Shown here: one piece after another, positions 24,264-31,404 of the stretch
How the letters are laid out: each line of letters starts with the position of its first letter
How positions within the stretch are numbered: position 1 is the first letter of the stretch
NCBI GenBank assembly: GCA_947474565.1
Contig: CANJIS010000020.1
Location: 1 to 37,686 of the forward strand
Reading direction: 5' to 3'
Source of the DNA: Alphaproteobacteria bacterium
GTDB lineage: Bacteria > Pseudomonadota > Alphaproteobacteria > Micropepsales > Micropepsaceae
DNA: 37,686 nt
The notes under the pieces: generated by a model
What the model was told of the DNA's origin: nothing
Seen by the model: the letters and a program-made list of their open reading frames with translations, nothing else
The model's database searches: none
Position numbers and translations under genes: made by a program

Positions 24264-25624
24264 GACTGAGACTTTGGCCGCGCACTTTGGTGGTGCAACT
24301 GATCGCCGTGACCGCGGCGGCGGTGGTCGTGTCCAATCTGGCGGTGGCCTATTGGTTCAGCATCAGCAACGAACAGCAGAATGAAGCCTCGCTGATTGAG
24401 CGCGTTCTGGACCGCGCCACCACCGTTATCACCACCTTGCGCGCCATTCCGGGCGATAGCCGGCCGGTGGTGATGAAGACCCTGAGTTCGCGCATCTGGC
24501 AGTTCACCGCGATTCCGCGCCCCGACAAGCCGCTGCCCATGACCAAGGAAGAACAAGCCCTGGCGCGACGGCTGGCCGGGGTTCTGCCGCGCGCCGCGCA
24601 ACGCGCGCCGATCACGGTGCAGCTGCATGCCCAGCAAAAACTGATCGCGCGCGACGAATTGCCCGTCGGCAGCGACACCAAATCCGAAGCGGTGCACATC
24701 ATCGTGCCGCTGGACAAGGACACGTATCTCTCGGCGGTCAATGTGCGCCTGCCGGAGAATTGGCCGATTGAAATTATCGTCGCCGCCGTCACCGCCATTC
24801 TGGTGACATCCGCCGCCGCCGCCCTGATCGCGCGCCGCGTGGCCCGGCCGCTGGAAGAATTGACCCGAGCCGCGTCGGTGGTTGCCCAAGGCGGCAACGC
24901 CCCGCCGGTTGAAGAAAAAGGCCCGGATGACGTGCGCAACGCGGCCGTCGCATTCAACCGGATGACGGAAAAGGTGACCAAGACGCTGGATGCCCAGCGC
25001 CATCTTCTGTCTTCTGTCGGCCATGACCTGCGCACGCCCATCACCGCCATGCGCATCAACCTGGAATTCGTGGAAGAAGATGCCTTGCGCGAAGGGCTGC
25101 AAACCAACCTGCAAGAGCTTCAGGACCTGACTGAGCAGGTTCTGGCGGCGGCGCGCGGCACTGGTGGCGAAGCCAAGCGCAGCGTGGACCTGTCGGCGCT
25201 GGTGGAAAGCCTGGTCGCGGACCTGGACGATATGGGCGAGCCGGTCACCTGGCAGAGCCACAGCCCCGCCCCCGTCTCCTGCCGTCCCAACGAGATCCGC
25301 CGCGCCGTGCGCAATCTGGTTGAAAATGCCGTGGCCTATGGCGCAAAGGCCGAGGTCCAGATCACCGACAGCGGCGGCGGCTATGAGATCGTGGTCGAGG
25401 ACGAAGGCCCCGGCATCCCCGAGGATGACCGGCTGCGGGTGTTCGAGCCTTTTGTCCGGCTGGAAACCTCCCGCAACGCCGCCACTGGCGGCACCGGCCT
25501 GGGGCTGACACTGGTCAAAACCATTGCCGAAGGCCATGGCGGCGGCGTGGTGCTGGAGAATCGCGAACAGGGCGGGTTGCGGGTGCGCATGATCCTGCCC
25601 CGCCTGGACCTCGCGGCGCAGTAG
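24260..25624 (+). CDS. EnvZ-like sensor histidine kinase
   Basis: A 454-residue membrane kinase. TM1 (about 10-33) and TM2 (about 170-190) flank a periplasmic domain of about 135 residues, which is rich in Arg, Pro and Gln and not recognised. A HAMP linker (190-240) leads to the H-box SSVGHDLRTPITAMRINLEF with His255. The ATPase domain has NEIRRAVRNLVENAVAYGA (N box, about 345-363), VVEDEGPGIPEDD (G1) and TGGTGLGLTLVKTIAEGHGG (G2). The D-L-R-T-P form and the domain order match EnvZ/RstB-type kinases. It is the partner of the regulator just upstream. Signal unknown; osmotic or envelope stress is a guess from the family. Confidence 0.93.
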   Translation: MRLRLWPRTLVVQLIAVTAAAVVVSNLAVAYWFSISNEQQNEASLIERVLDRATTVITTLRAIPGDSRPVVMKTLSSRIWQFTAIPRPDKPLPMTKEEQALARRLAGVLPRAAQRAPITVQLHAQQKLIARDELPVGSDTKSEAVHIIVPLDKDTYLSAVNVRLPENWPIEIIVAAVTAILVTSAAAALIARRVARPLEELTRAASVVAQGGNAPPVEEKGPDDVRNAAVAFNRMTEKVTKTLDAQRHLLSSVGHDLRTPITAMRINLEFVEEDALREGLQTNLQELQDLTEQVLAAARGTGGEAKRSVDLSALVESLVADLDDMGEPVTWQSHSPAPVSCRPNEIRRAVRNLVENAVAYGAKAEVQITDSGGGYEIVVEDEGPGIPEDDRLRVFEPFVRLETSRNAATGGTGLGLTLVKTIAEGHGGGVVLENREQGGLRVRMILPRLDLAAQ

Positions 25625-25757
25625 TTGTCACTGCCCACACGATTTGCCTCTTTCCCGGAAATCTCATTGTTTCAGGATGATTACAGGCGGCCGCTGAAGT
25701 TCTTCCTGAAGCAAAATAGCCGTGCTTCCGCCACCATCCAGGCCTAAGATCAGCGCC

Positions 25758-26189
25758 ATGAGCGATCCGATCTATCGCAAGGAAATCCTCCGCCTCGCCG
25801 CCAATGCCGCCGGGGCCGGCCGTCTGGTCCAGGCCAGCTGCAGCGCCACCCTTGCCAACCCTGCCTGCGGCGACCGGGTAACGGTGGATGTGGTGGTGAC
25901 GGACGGGCGCATTACCGCCCTGGCTCACCATACCCATGCCTGCGTACTGACCCAGGCTTCGGCCGCCATTCTGGGCGCCGATTCCGTCGGGCTGAACCGG
26001 GGTGAGATCGAGCGCCTGGCCGGGGCGGTCCGCGCCCTGCTCAGCGGCGGCGGCAAGCCCCCTGCTCCGTTCGACTCCTATTCCGCCTTTGACGGGCTGG
26101 CCGATCACAGGGCACGGCACAAATGCGTGCTGCTGCCGCTGGAGGCCGCGTTGGAAGCGATGTCCGTTCTCGAACTTGAAAGCCGCTGA
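25758..26189 (+). CDS. Iron-sulfur cluster scaffold, IscU/SufU-like
   Basis: A 143-residue protein. It carries the three Cys positions of NifU N-terminal/IscU proteins: NPACGDRVTV (Cys near residue 38), HTHACVLTQASAAIL (Cys near 62) and RHKCVLLPLEA (Cys near 125). The Asp following the first Cys-Gly is also conserved. Such proteins build [2Fe-2S] or [4Fe-4S] clusters before transfer to targets. The second motif (A-C-V-L-T-Q-A-S) differs from S-C-x-A-S in IscU and resembles SufU/SufE-adjacent homologues. ATG 25758 starts the domain. The stop codon sits in the loop of a strong hairpin. No suf or isc genes lie nearby, so its pathway is unclear. Confidence 0.82.
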   Translation: MSDPIYRKEILRLAANAAGAGRLVQASCSATLANPACGDRVTVDVVVTDGRITALAHHTHACVLTQASAAILGADSVGLNRGEIERLAGAVRALLSGGGKPPAPFDSYSAFDGLADHRARHKCVLLPLEAALEAMSVLELESR

Positions 26190-26207
26190 GCGGCTTTCAA
26201 GTTCGAG
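26169..26207 (+). other. 18-bp perfect palindrome with the stop codon as its loop
   Basis: Bases 26169-26186 are the exact reverse complement of 26190-26207, and the 3-nt loop between them is the TGA stop of the scaffold gene. The stem begins CTCGAACTTG and encodes the last residues VLELESR. No T-tract follows (CTATTTTGG), so it is not a textbook terminator, though it should stop or stabilise a transcript. Confidence 0.8.
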
Positions 26208-26213
26208 CTATTT

Positions 26214-26262
26214 TGGTCGCGCAGCCGGACGGAAAACCGCTGCACACTTTTCCTGGCTGCGC
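26214..26262. repeat. Dispersed palindromic element, copy B
   Basis: Begins TGGTCGCGC like copy A at 7203. The outer stem GCGCAGCC (26219-26226) pairs exactly with GGCTGCGC (26255-26262); the inner hairpin is CGG-AAAA-CCG; CACACTTTTCC is shared. Relative to copy A, one outer-stem pair changes from G-C to A-T on both sides. The right arm abuts the stop of the leftward alpha-glucosidase gene. Confidence 0.7.
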
Positions 26263-27831
26263 TCACAACTGTCCGAACCAGGCGCTTAACGGCGGCAGGT
26301 TCAGCACGCCATTGTCCAGCCTGGCTCCACCGGTGCCCATCCCGATTTCTTGCGCCGCTTGGGAAATGGGCCAGCGTTGCGCCGTATCGCTGAGATTGAA
26401 AACACAGAGAAGCGCGCCGCCGCGGTTGAACGCGATTAAAGGATCGGGCGCGTCCAGCAGAACCAGATCGCCTTCGATCATGGCGGCCAATTTTTTGCGC
26501 GCTTTCAGGAAAGCGCGGGCATAGGACAAGGTTGAGTGGGCGTCCTTGTCCTGAGCAGACACTGCCAGCGTGGCATGCTCCGGCCCCAACGATAGCCAAG
26601 GCGCACCACTGGAAAAGCCAAGATTGGGCTTGCCCGCATCCCAAGGCATGGGCGTGCGGCAGCCATCGCGCCCCTTGAAGAGTGGATAATAAAGATCGCC
26701 AACCGGATCGCGCAGTTGATCGCGCTGCAAGTCCACCTCCGGCAGACCCAGCTCTTCGCCCTGATAGAGCAGCGCCGTGCCCCGCATCGACAGCAACAAC
26801 GCCAGCATCACCTTGGCGGAATCCGGACCGAAGCGGCTGACGGTGCGGGTTACGTCATGGTTGGAAAAGGCGATGCAGGGCCAGTGATCAGGATAAGCCG
26901 CCAGGGTTGTCAAATGGGCGAGAATGCCTTCGGCATCCCCGGTCAGCAGCAGCGCGAAATTGTAACCCGCGTGAAGGCCTTGATCGGACGGCAGGTAACA
27001 GCCGGAGCGTTCGAATTCTTCCGAGAATTCTCCAAACACAAAGCGGTCATCAAATCCTTCGACGCGGCGGCGCACCACATCGAGCAGCGCGCGGTTCTCA
27101 GCCAAGTTGGAATCGAACAAATGGCGCTGCATGTTGGCCGCCGCCGCCCATTCCAGAAAATTGCGTTCCGCAGCAGGAATGGCGGGGTTATCGGTAAGCC
27201 TGGCGTCGTGCAAAAAGGCATTGGCGACATCCAGCCGGAAACCATCCACGCCGCGCTGCAGCCATACATCCAGCACCGTCAAAGCCGCTTCGCGCGCGCC
27301 GGGATGGACCCAACTCAGCTTGGGCTGCTGGCGCAGGAATTTGTGATGATAATATTGCCGCCGCGCCGGTTGATAGGACCATGCGGGGCCGCCGAACACC
27401 GACAGCCAATTGTTGGGCACGGTACCGTCATCCTTGGGGTCGGCCCATACATACCAGTCACGTTTCGCCGTATCGCCATCGCGGCTGGCGGCAAACCAGG
27501 CATGTTCGTCTGAGGTGTGCGCCAGCACTTCGTCCAGGATGATCTTCAGGCCCCTGGCGTGGGCCGCCGCGACCAGCGCCCCGAAATCATCCAGCGTGCC
27601 GTAATCGGGATGCACGCCTTCATAATCGGAAACGTCATAGCCCCAGTCGCGATTGGGCGACGGATGGATGGGGGACAGCCAGATCGCGTCCACGCCCAGC
27701 CCGGCGATGTAATCGAGTTTGGAAACAAGGCCGGCGAAATCGCCCTGCCCGTCGCCATTGCTGTCGCAGAAACTGCGGACATAGACCTGATAGATGACCG
27801 CGCCACGCCACCATGGCGACGGGGCAGCCAT
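26263..27831 (-). CDS. GH13 alpha-glucosidase
   Basis: A 522-residue alpha-amylase-superfamily enzyme. It starts WWRGAVIYQVYVRSFCDSNGDG, typical of oligo-1,6-glucosidase and alpha-glucosidase subfamilies. The catalytic set is GFRLDVAN (nucleophile Asp201), VFGEFSEE (acid Glu268) and FSNHDVTR (Asp326). Conserved region I reads DEVLAHTSDEH (100-110) where many relatives have D-x-V-x-N-H-T-S. No signal peptide is seen, so it is cytoplasmic and would hydrolyse maltose-like or isomaltose-like sugars. The ATG shares one base with the ClpP stop (TGATG). It is the last gene of the sirtuin-ClpP-glucosidase unit; that grouping has no obvious functional logic. Confidence 0.93.
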   Translation of the reverse strand: MAAPSPWWRGAVIYQVYVRSFCDSNGDGQGDFAGLVSKLDYIAGLGVDAIWLSPIHPSPNRDWGYDVSDYEGVHPDYGTLDDFGALVAAAHARGLKIILDEVLAHTSDEHAWFAASRDGDTAKRDWYVWADPKDDGTVPNNWLSVFGGPAWSYQPARRQYYHHKFLRQQPKLSWVHPGAREAALTVLDVWLQRGVDGFRLDVANAFLHDARLTDNPAIPAAERNFLEWAAAANMQRHLFDSNLAENRALLDVVRRRVEGFDDRFVFGEFSEEFERSGCYLPSDQGLHAGYNFALLLTGDAEGILAHLTTLAAYPDHWPCIAFSNHDVTRTVSRFGPDSAKVMLALLLSMRGTALLYQGEELGLPEVDLQRDQLRDPVGDLYYPLFKGRDGCRTPMPWDAGKPNLGFSSGAPWLSLGPEHATLAVSAQDKDAHSTLSYARAFLKARKKLAAMIEGDLVLLDAPDPLIAFNRGGALLCVFNLSDTAQRWPISQAAQEIGMGTGGARLDNGVLNLPPLSAWFGQL

Positions 27832-28469
27832 CAGACCTCGGAAGCGTTGCTGATGACCTTGTTCACCAGCCCGTACTTGATCGCCTCTTCCGCGCCCATC
27901 CAGAAATTGCGCTCGGTATCGGTGACGACCTTTTCATAAGGCTGACCGGTTTCCACCGCGATCTCTTTGATGAGACGCGCGCGCATCTTGATGATCTCTT
28001 CCGCCTCGATGGTGATGTCCGAGGCCTGGCCTTGCACGCCGCCCAGGGGCTGGTGCAGCAGGAAGCGGGTGAACGGCAGGCAGAAGCGGTTTTCCTTTTT
28101 GGCACCCAGGAAGATATGCGCGCCGGCAGAAGCGACCCAGCCGGTGCCGATCATCTTCACCTTGGAGCCGACGAAACGCAGCATGTCATGGATGGTGTCG
28201 CCCGATTCCACATGGCCGCCCGGCGAGTTCACGAATACGCGGATGTCGCCTGAGGTTTCATTGAGGGCGAGAAGCTGGGCCGTGACCCGCTCCGCCATCT
28301 TCATGTTCACTTCGCCGAAAATCAGAACCGTGCGCGACTTGAACAGCGCGGCGGCGACCGGAGAGGATTGCACCTCGGGCGCCTTGTCCTTGTCGTCGTT
28401 CTTTTCGTCATTGTCTTCATCAGCGCGGCGCAAGGCTTTTACTCCGGGAATTGGGGATTGATTCGACAT
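27831..28469 (-). CDS. ClpP-family protease subunit with Asn at the catalytic Asp position
   Basis: A 212-residue protein. After an acidic, Lys/Asp-rich N-terminal tail (residues 12-32), a ClpP fold shows VFVNSPGGHVESGDTIHDM (78-96), the Ser site GWVASAGAHIFLGA (Ser114) and LLHQPLGGVQGQASDI with His139. The third triad residue, Asp185 in E. coli ClpP (T-E-R-D-R-F), is Asn188 here (T-E-R-N-F-W). The family also departs from Q-A-A-S-M-G at the Ser. I believe this is a known alphaproteobacterial ClpP-like branch; whether it is fully active is open. ATG 28469 is favoured, with ATG 28481 four codons earlier possible. It lies 32 nt after the sirtuin gene. Confidence 0.85.
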   Translation of the reverse strand: MSNQSPIPGVKALRRADEDNDEKNDDKDKAPEVQSSPVAAALFKSRTVLIFGEVNMKMAERVTAQLLALNETSGDIRVFVNSPGGHVESGDTIHDMLRFVGSKVKMIGTGWVASAGAHIFLGAKKENRFCLPFTRFLLHQPLGGVQGQASDITIEAEEIIKMRARLIKEIAVETGQPYEKVVTDTERNFWMGAEEAIKYGLVNKVISNASEV

Positions 28470-28501
28470 ACTAACGATCATTGGCGGGCGGGCAACCGGG
28501 C

Positions 28502-29272
28502 CTAAATACCCTGTATTGCGGCTGTCATGACCGGCCCTATCTCGCCGTGAATGACCAGATCGGCATACGAATCCTGCTCGGTTTCGTCCCGGTTCAGGAT
28601 CACCAATTGGGCGCCGCTGCGTTTGGCCAGAAGCGGGAACGCCGCCGCCGGATAGACCGACAGCGAGGAACCTATCACCAGGAACAGGTCCGCGTTCAGG
28701 CTGGCGGCTTCGGCCCGGGCCATTTCGCCTTCCGGCATGGCCTGGCCGAAGGAAATGGTGGCGGTTTTGACGATCCCGCCGCACAGCCGGCAATCGGGAG
28801 CATCGCCATGCTTTTCGAAATGGCTCTTGATGGCGTCAATTTCCACCCGCGCGCCGCAGGTCAGACATTTGGCATGGCGCGTATTGCCGTGAAGTTCGAT
28901 CACATGGCTGTCCGGCACGCCGGAGGCCTGGTGCAGATTGTCGATATTCTGGGTGATGACATGGGCGATATGGCCCTTGTCGATCAGCCGGGCGACGGAG
29001 CGGTGGCCGTCATTGGGCGTCACGCTGTTCCAGGTCGCTTCCATTTCGAAGCGGCGCTCCCACGAAACCCGCCGCGCTTCGGGATCGGAGACATAATCCT
29101 GGTAATGCACCGGCATCATCTTGGTCCAGATGCCGCCGGGCGAGCGAAAGTCGGGAATGCCGCTTTCGGTGGAAATACCGGCGCCAGTGAAGACCACGCC
29201 ACGCCGCGCCTCCCGCAGCAAGCTGCCCAAGGCTGCAATGTCGCTTTCGGTGGCCTGCGCGCGAATGGTCAT
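28502..29272 (-). CDS. cobB: NAD-dependent protein deacylase (sirtuin)
   Basis: A 256-residue Sir2-family enzyme. NAD-binding GAGISTESGIPDFRS (30-44), TQNIDNLH (107-114) and catalytic His128 in ELHGN are present, as is the zinc module Cys136-x2-Cys139 and Cys161-x2-Cys164. GSSLSVYPAAAFP and LNRDETEQD follow. It removes acetyl (or other acyl) groups from lysines in the cytoplasm. The Tyr and Arg of class III desuccinylases (A-x-x-Y-x-x-R after the PDFRS helix) are not clearly present: YQDYVSDPEARR gives YxxY, so a plain deacetylase is more likely. It leads the unit with clpP and the alpha-glucosidase. Confidence 0.94.
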   Translation of the reverse strand: MTIRAQATESDIAALGSLLREARRGVVFTGAGISTESGIPDFRSPGGIWTKMMPVHYQDYVSDPEARRVSWERRFEMEATWNSVTPNDGHRSVARLIDKGHIAHVITQNIDNLHQASGVPDSHVIELHGNTRHAKCLTCGARVEIDAIKSHFEKHGDAPDCRLCGGIVKTATISFGQAMPEGEMARAEAASLNADLFLVIGSSLSVYPAAAFPLLAKRSGAQLVILNRDETEQDSYADLVIHGEIGPVMTAAIQGI

Positions 29273-29325
29273 GTCCCGGAGAAATAGGTACGAAATCTGG
29301 CATGTCCAGGGACCGGGGAAAAGGC

Positions 29326-29835
29326 TTAGGCGGCCAGCCCCAATTCCACTTTATTACGGCCCGTCTCCCTGGCGCGGTACAGAGCGCTATCGGCACGCGC
29401 CAGCACGGCGGCGATATCAGGATCGTCCCTGTTAAATTCCGCCGCGCCGATACTGGCGGTGACCACCCATCTGCCCTGAAGGTCCGGCACCAGCATCGCC
29501 ATGATGTTTTTGCGCAGGCGTTCCAGAACCGGACCCGCCTGCGTCAGGCTGGTGGCGGGCAGCAGCAGCGCCAGTTCCTCGCCACCATAACGCGCCACCA
29601 TGTCGGGGGCGCGCAACGTCGTCTGGCATAACTGGCCGATGGCGCACAGCACCGCGTTACCCGCTGCATGGCCGAACATGTCGCTGATGGTCTGGAACTG
29701 ATCGATCCCGATCAGAGCGGCGGTGAGCGGCTCGCCAGCCCGGCGAGCCTGCGCCATTTCGTGGCAAGCGATCTCGTCCAGGACGCTGCGGCTGTAAAGG
29801 CCGGTAAGCGGATCATCGGTGGGTGGGGCTTGCAT
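29326..29835 (-). CDS. Stand-alone GGDEF diguanylate cyclase
   Basis: A 169-residue protein made almost only of a GGDEF domain: DPLTGLYSRSVLDE (8-21), metal-site Asp45 in IGIDQFQTISD, FGHAAGNAVL, the active motif RYGGEEL (82-88) and, five residues before it, the allosteric I-site R75-A-P-D78. GARETGRN-like ALYRARETGRNKV closes the domain. It should make c-di-GMP from two GTP with product inhibition. Without an N-terminal sensor or dimerisation region, and with no TM helix, it is unusually short; dimerisation must come from elsewhere. The start is not supported by a strong ribosome site, but little extra coding sequence could precede it. Confidence 0.9.
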   Translation of the reverse strand: MQAPPTDDPLTGLYSRSVLDEIACHEMAQARRAGEPLTAALIGIDQFQTISDMFGHAAGNAVLCAIGQLCQTTLRAPDMVARYGGEELALLLPATSLTQAGPVLERLRKNIMAMLVPDLQGRWVVTASIGAAEFNRDDPDIAAVLARADSALYRARETGRNKVELGLAA

Positions 29836-29958
29836 GGCCGCAATGTCGCGCGGCCTGTGTTTCCTGCGGGTTAAAAACCTGTTGGGAACTCTGTTCCGGA
29901 ACGAGACAGGCCGGTGCGTCTATTTCAGCTCCAGGTCGGCTACAACAGCGTGCTGCAT

Positions 29959-30351
29959 TTACTTTGCGCACCAGCGCGCCTCGATCGCGGCGCGCACCAA
30001 TTGCGCGCCTTGTTCCGGACGGCGCTCGGGATGGGCGATCAGATAAGCGATCAAAGTCTGCTGGATCGCAATCTGGTCAACTTTGCCCAGGCCCTGGGGA
30101 TAGCAATCGGGCAAGCCCGCCTGTTTGCGTTCCCAGACGAAAAGATCGTTCACGCCTTCCAGAAAGCCCAGACATTCCAGCAGCTGGGTTTCATCCTCGG
30201 CGGCGCAAAGACGAAGGACATCAAGACCATCCTTGTAGCCGGCATTGGCATCGCGCGCCGGCAGCAAGCGGCCGAAGCCGCCATATTGGGCGCTGGCAGG
30301 CAGGATCACGAACAAGGCAGCGGCCATGGCGACGGCAAGCAGTTTTTTCAT
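29959..30351 (-). CDS. Rap1a/Tai-like secreted protein
   Basis: A 130-residue protein with a signal peptide (MKKLLAVAMAAALFV, cleavage near ASA-QYG). The mature part matches the Rap1a pattern: GLDVLRLCAAED, then LECLGFLEGVNDLF, DCYPQGL, and a helix with YLIAHPERRPEQGAQLVRAAIEARWC. Four Cys (near 49, 60, 83 and 128) would form two disulfides. Rap1a proteins in Serratia neutralise type VI amidase effectors in the periplasm, but many homologues occur without any effector and are of unknown role. No T6SS gene or Tae4-like partner lies here. It is 35 nt downstream of the MarR gene on the same strand. Confidence 0.75.
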   Translation of the reverse strand: MKKLLAVAMAAALFVILPASAQYGGFGRLLPARDANAGYKDGLDVLRLCAAEDETQLLECLGFLEGVNDLFVWERKQAGLPDCYPQGLGKVDQIAIQQTLIAYLIAHPERRPEQGAQLVRAAIEARWCAK

Positions 30352-30386
30352 TGGATCCCCCAGGGTAAAATCTTAAGTGAAACTGT

Positions 30387-30818
30387 TCAGGCTGTTTTCA
30401 GATCTTTGAGGAGCGCGCGCAGCTGCGCCGCATTCTCCTTGCCATTGAGCGTTTCAAAGCGCGTCTGGGCTCTGCGCCACAGCGGAACGGCCTGCTCGAA
30501 CACGGCCTGGCCCGCTGGCGTCAGGCTGATCGCCCGCGCCCTTCGGTCGTTTTTCGAACGCGCGATGCGGATCAGTTTTGCCGCTTCCAGAGGGCGCAGA
30601 TTCTTCCCGGCCGTGGTGCGGTCCAGTTCCAGCCTTCCGGCGATGGAATTGACCGTAACCTCGCCTTCCCGATTGACCATCGCCAGGATGGCAAATTGCG
30701 TGGCGCGAAGCCCCGCTACGGCCAGTTCGGAATCATAATAGTTGGAAATGCGCCGCGCCGCCTTGCGCAGCACGGCGCAATTGCATTCGGGGGAAGAGGT
30801 ATGCGTCGCTTCTGCCAT
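30387..30818 (-). CDS. MarR-family transcriptional regulator
   Basis: About 143 residues from ATG 30818; an upstream ATG at 30863 is in frame but overlaps the palindrome of the divergent promoter. The winged helix is visible as LRATQFAILAMVNREGEVTVNSIAGRLELDRTTAGKNLRPLEAAKLI, with RSKNDRRARAISLTPAG as the wing. The N-terminus has ECNCAVLRKAARRI; the Cys-x-Cys is common in this subgroup and might sense oxidants or a reactive ligand (inference). It diverges from the iorAB operon, and the 12-bp palindrome between them is a good candidate for its operator. The Rap1a-like gene follows. Confidence 0.9.
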   Translation of the reverse strand: MAEATHTSSPECNCAVLRKAARRISNYYDSELAVAGLRATQFAILAMVNREGEVTVNSIAGRLELDRTTAGKNLRPLEAAKLIRIARSKNDRRARAISLTPAGQAVFEQAVPLWRRAQTRFETLNGKENAAQLRALLKDLKTA

Positions 30819-30839
30819 GATTGCCGTCAGCGCCTGGGT

Positions 30840-30869
30840 TTGACTGGACTTGATTAGGAGCATATGCTC
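30840..30869 (+). promoter_or_regulatory. Sigma-70-type promoter of iorA with palindromic operator over the -10 box
   Basis: TTGACT (30840-30845), 17 nt, then TATGCT (30863-30868) is close to the housekeeping consensus and lies about 70 nt before iorA. The perfect palindrome GAGCATATGCTC (30858-30869) covers the -10 box. This is where a repressor of the divergent MarR type would bind. The match and spacing are seen directly; regulation is inferred. Confidence 0.6.
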
Positions 30870-30937
30870 GCAACTGGCGCAAGGCCATTTGGATTGGGAA
30901 TTTTCCGAGCCGCGGCGTCATGCAAAGGAGCAAGGCG

Positions 30938-31393
30938 ATGGTCACGCTTTCAATCAACGGTCAACCGCATACCATAGACGCCGCGAACGACACCCCGCTG
31001 CTCTGGGCCCTGCGCGACTTTGTCGGCCTGACCGGAACCAAATTCGGTTGCGGCATCGCGCAATGCGGCGCCTGCACGGTTCATGTTGACGGCAAGGCGG
31101 TTCGCTCCTGCCAGCTCACAATCGGCAATGTCGGCAACAAGGCCATCACCACCATCGAGGCTATCGGCGAGACGCCCATTGGCGCCAAGATCCAAAAAGC
31201 CTGGGCGGAAATTGACGTGGTGCAATGCGGCTATTGCCAGTCGGGCCAGGTTATGTCGGCGGTGGCGTTGCTCAACCGCACACCAAACCCCGATGACTCT
31301 GATATCGACGCCGCAATGGCGGGCAACATCTGCCGCTGCGGCACCTATGTCCGCATTCGCCAGGCGATCAAGAACGCCGCGAAATCGGCCTGA
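30938..31393 (+). CDS. iorA: Isoquinoline 1-oxidoreductase-type small subunit, two [2Fe-2S] clusters
   Basis: A 151-residue electron-transfer subunit of a molybdenum hydroxylase. The N-terminal ferredoxin-like domain binds one cluster through Cys38, 43, 46 and 58 (CGIAQCGAC...C); the helical C-terminal domain binds the second through Cys97, 100, 132 and 134 (CGYCQSG...CRC). ATG 30938 is chosen over an upstream ATG because AAAGGAG lies 7 nt before it. It passes electrons from the Mo cofactor subunit to an outside acceptor, probably a cytochrome or the respiratory chain, because no FAD subunit is present. It lies 11 nt before iorB. A near-consensus promoter with a palindrome lies upstream. Confidence 0.93.
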   Translation: MVTLSINGQPHTIDAANDTPLLWALRDFVGLTGTKFGCGIAQCGACTVHVDGKAVRSCQLTIGNVGNKAITTIEAIGETPIGAKIQKAWAEIDVVQCGYCQSGQVMSAVALLNRTPNPDDSDIDAAMAGNICRCGTYVRIRQAIKNAAKSA

Positions 31394-31404
31394 GGGAAAA
31401 CATC

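Noticed and set aside
24230-25537. A 435-codon minus-strand frame under the histidine kinase gene
   Set aside because: Antisense of a clear kinase with all its motifs; no family resemblance of its own.
26105-26644. A 179-codon minus-strand frame overlapping the scaffold and alpha-glucosidase ends
   Set aside because: It lies out of frame inside the alpha-glucosidase C-terminus and across a repeat; no domain and no ribosome site.
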